Of a DNA stretch of 9,238 nucleotides, positions 8,401 to 9,238 are shown piece after piece. Where the stretch lies: contig JAICHT010000135.1 in the NCBI GenBank assembly GCA_025924755.1, forward strand, positions 1-9,238. Direction: 5' to 3'. Made by a program: the position numbers and the translations under genes. The notes beneath the pieces were generated by a model. The model saw nothing but the letters and a program-made list of their open reading frames with translations. It was not told the origin of the DNA and did no database searches. Position 1 is the first letter of the stretch. Every line of letters starts with the position of its first letter. The DNA comes from Chitinophagaceae bacterium (GTDB taxonomy: Bacteria > Bacteroidota > Bacteroidia > Chitinophagales > Chitinophagaceae).

Positions 8401-8514
8401 AAAACATACGATAAAAACCTGACAATTGATCCGGAGCAAGGTGCATCAAGCGCTTCTAACTTAAATATTATGCTGCCTCGTGTAATGACAGTAGGTATTA
8501 ACATTGGCTTTTAA
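5482..8514 (+). CDS. SusC/RagA family TonB-linked outer-membrane transporter
   Basis: A TonB-dependent channel of the outer membrane that takes up oligosaccharides or other large nutrients together with a SusD-type lid protein. The 1010 residues show, in order: a signal peptide (1-20, cut before QNRTV); a carboxypeptidase-regulatory-like domain (about 23-96, VTGKITDETGKPV to VAVQLKG); the TonB-box-like LQEVVVTAYGTQRR (101-114); a plug domain (about 115-240) with VRIRGVGSV, PLYVVDGVQI and the family-hallmark stretch ending in TALYGARGSNGVIIITTKKG (221-240); then a beta-barrel ending in the aromatic MTVGINIGF. Length is normal for the family (about 950-1100). There is no N-terminal STN domain, so it is not built like SusC proteins that signal through an anti-sigma factor. 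The start has an A-rich context (GAATTAAAAC) and no Shine-Dalgarno sequence. The SusD gene follows after 20 bases. The substrate cannot be judged from the sequence. Confidence 0.96.
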   Translation: MRKTLLLVLGVLLTCMQLLAQNRTVTGKITDETGKPVANSSVIVKGTRNGTTTASDGSFSVTVPEKSNTIVVSSVGYASQEINVGNRTDVAVQLKGAQNSLQEVVVTAYGTQRRVNLTSSQTRVGGANFEDVPLSSADQMLQGKAAGVQSSAFSGQPGANQQVRIRGVGSVTASSQPLYVVDGVQINAGDLSRSNTTSNALAGLNPNDIDNVTVLKDASATALYGARGSNGVIIITTKKGRSGKTQFRLDTEVGSTTYATFPDAGKPLDAADWLALAREGYINAGYTADQADAKLKNYGAGTTNNTDWLNLLTRTGTQQQYNLSASGGDAKTTFYISGSYFQQQAPVVGSDMKRYTGNINIRHQASNRLSFQFGMQSSYDKINVPLGNNAYFSNPVLGIWFLRPVQHPYNADGTLNISRASNTDFPNIPNPLYIIQNNIYQTRQIQARPNLTTEFTILKGLKYTNKSALDFNDIEEMDYYNPNHGDGLTLNGYGANYYTRYALLDEINQLDYHVDALNNNFHIDAKALHEAISSNEYVIDAEANNYPNDKSPYSINAATVTNGKGGAYEYTFQSYVGQLVLNYQNKYVLSGSFRRDGSSRFGANKKYGNFPSIGFSWNASQEKFLSNIPHVSLLKLRASYGSTGNAEIGNYQSVATQASGYNYNGQPGIAFGNVGNADLTWEKTNQFDAGIDIGLFNNRVNITADYYDRRTSNMLFNIPLPLELGGPSPSGLGVGGTQIYNYGAMYNKGIELAIDATPVQTKNFNWNLNFNFTHNKNRITSLFGGNDVANGNFNLREGYDVQSFYTRLWAGVDPANGNPLWYTDATKSQTTSSYPAASARVMYGSASPKYYGGFTNTLSFKGFSLSAELYYNYGNLIRDTWATYLTDGQYALSYGKYAVNLQRWQNPGDVTNVPKYVYGTGNSSNSFSTRFLYKGDYIRLRNLTVGYQVPSSVMNHLHFSSLRFYVRGTNLWTKTYDKNLTIDPEQGASSASNLNIMLPRVMTVGINIGF

Positions 8515-8534
8515 TACAAAATTTGAAATTGAGA

Positions 8535-9238
8535 ATGAGAAAAATTAATTTAATAGTACCAGCTGTCATTATAAGTCTTGGACTTGGCAGTTGTTCAAAA
8601 GAGTTCTTAACTAGAACGCCTAATGATGCACTTACACTGGATGCATCTATTACAACAGAATCGGATTTGAGCAATGCGTTAAACGGTGCTTATTCCGGTT
8701 TGCGAAATGTAAATTTGTTTGGACGTACTTTGCCGGTATTGGGTGATGTAAGAGCTGATAATGAATACGTTTCTTCATCTAACTCGGGCAGATATGTACT
8801 GTATAATAACTATGCAGGCATCGTATCTAACAATGCCGATGCAACCGGAATATTTACGGCGGCTTACCAGGTCATTACCCGCACCAATCAAATTATCAGC
8901 AACAGTACCTTAGCTTCTTCTGCAAACGTAGATAACTATAAAGGGCAGGCATATGCTTTACGTGGGTTGTTGTATTTCGAACTGATACGCAATTTTGCCA
9001 AACCCTATTCTACTACAGATCCGCTGGGTGTTCCTATCGTTACAGAATTTTACGGAGCCAAGTCAAATCCAACCACTACTTTTCCAAGGGATAGCGTTGC
9101 AAAAGTATACCGGCAAATAATTTCTGACCTGGAACAAGCTTATACTTTAATGCCTGCAGACCGCGATCCTGATAATTCCGGTTTCATGTCTAAGTATGCA
9201 GCCCGCGGGTTAGAAGCCAAAGTGTACCTGTATATGAA
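8535..9238 (+). CDS. SusD/RagB family nutrient-binding lipoprotein, 3' end cut off by window edge
   Basis: The surface lipoprotein lid of the SusC channel, which binds the substrate and closes over the barrel. The frame starts at ATG 8535 and is open for 234 codons to the window edge, about half of a typical 450-550-residue SusD. The N-terminus MRKINLIVPAVIISLGLGSC is a lipoprotein signal with Cys20 as the lipidated residue; the following SKEFLTRTP is the usual SusD start. The N-terminal helical (TPR-like) region is recognisable: DLSNALNGAYSGLR (about 44-57), AYQVITRTNQIISNS, and YKGQAYALRGLLYFELIRNF followed by DPLGVPIVTEF. Later SVAKVYRQIISDLEQAY and KYAARGLEAKVYLYM match the family's regular helices. 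The gene lies 20 bases after the SusC stop with no terminator between, so the two are surely co-transcribed. The A/G-rich stretch before the ATG is typical of the phylum. Confidence 0.95.
   Translation, partial: MRKINLIVPAVIISLGLGSCSKEFLTRTPNDALTLDASITTESDLSNALNGAYSGLRNVNLFGRTLPVLGDVRADNEYVSSSNSGRYVLYNNYAGIVSNNADATGIFTAAYQVITRTNQIISNSTLASSANVDNYKGQAYALRGLLYFELIRNFAKPYSTTDPLGVPIVTEFYGAKSNPTTTFPRDSVAKVYRQIISDLEQAYTLMPADRDPDNSGFMSKYAARGLEAKVYLYM

Overview
The window looks like chromosome from a member of the Bacteroidota, most likely the Chitinophagaceae or a close relative. Three things point there: a SusC/SusD outer-membrane pair, a PorZ-like type IX secretion protein with a C-terminal type A sorting domain, and A-rich start-codon contexts without Shine-Dalgarno sequences. 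Base composition looks moderately AT-rich and even across the genes, with no sign of recent transfer. The family-level placement is an inference from the general look of the proteins, not a search result.

Layout. On the minus strand at the left are the 5' part of recO (cut by the window edge) and, 26 bases upstream of it in the direction of transcription, a complete porZ-like gene; the two probably form one transcript in the order porZ-recO. A compact divergent spacer (2814-2914) separates porZ from a plus-strand RND/MMPL-type transporter of about 771 residues. A 251-base AT-rich intergenic region (5231-5481) follows. It holds a weak candidate promoter, two 8-base palindromes and a perfect 8-bp inverted repeat followed by a T-run just before the next gene. 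The right third is a complete SusC/RagA-type TonB-dependent transporter and, 20 bases later, the first 234 codons of its SusD/RagB-type lipoprotein partner, cut by the right edge.

How the genes work together. SusC and SusD would form a nutrient-uptake complex in the outer membrane, probably the first two genes of a polysaccharide- or peptide-utilisation locus that continues to the right; the substrate cannot be read from this window. PorZ would act at the cell surface in the type IX secretion attachment complex. RecO is a cytoplasmic recombination mediator with no obvious functional link to PorZ. The RND protein has no adaptor or outer-membrane channel gene next to it.

I found no CRISPR array, insertion sequence, tRNA, rRNA or phage gene, and no convincing undescribed system. 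The points most worth a second look are the hairpin with T-run in the susC leader and the missing acidic residue in TM4 of the RND protein.
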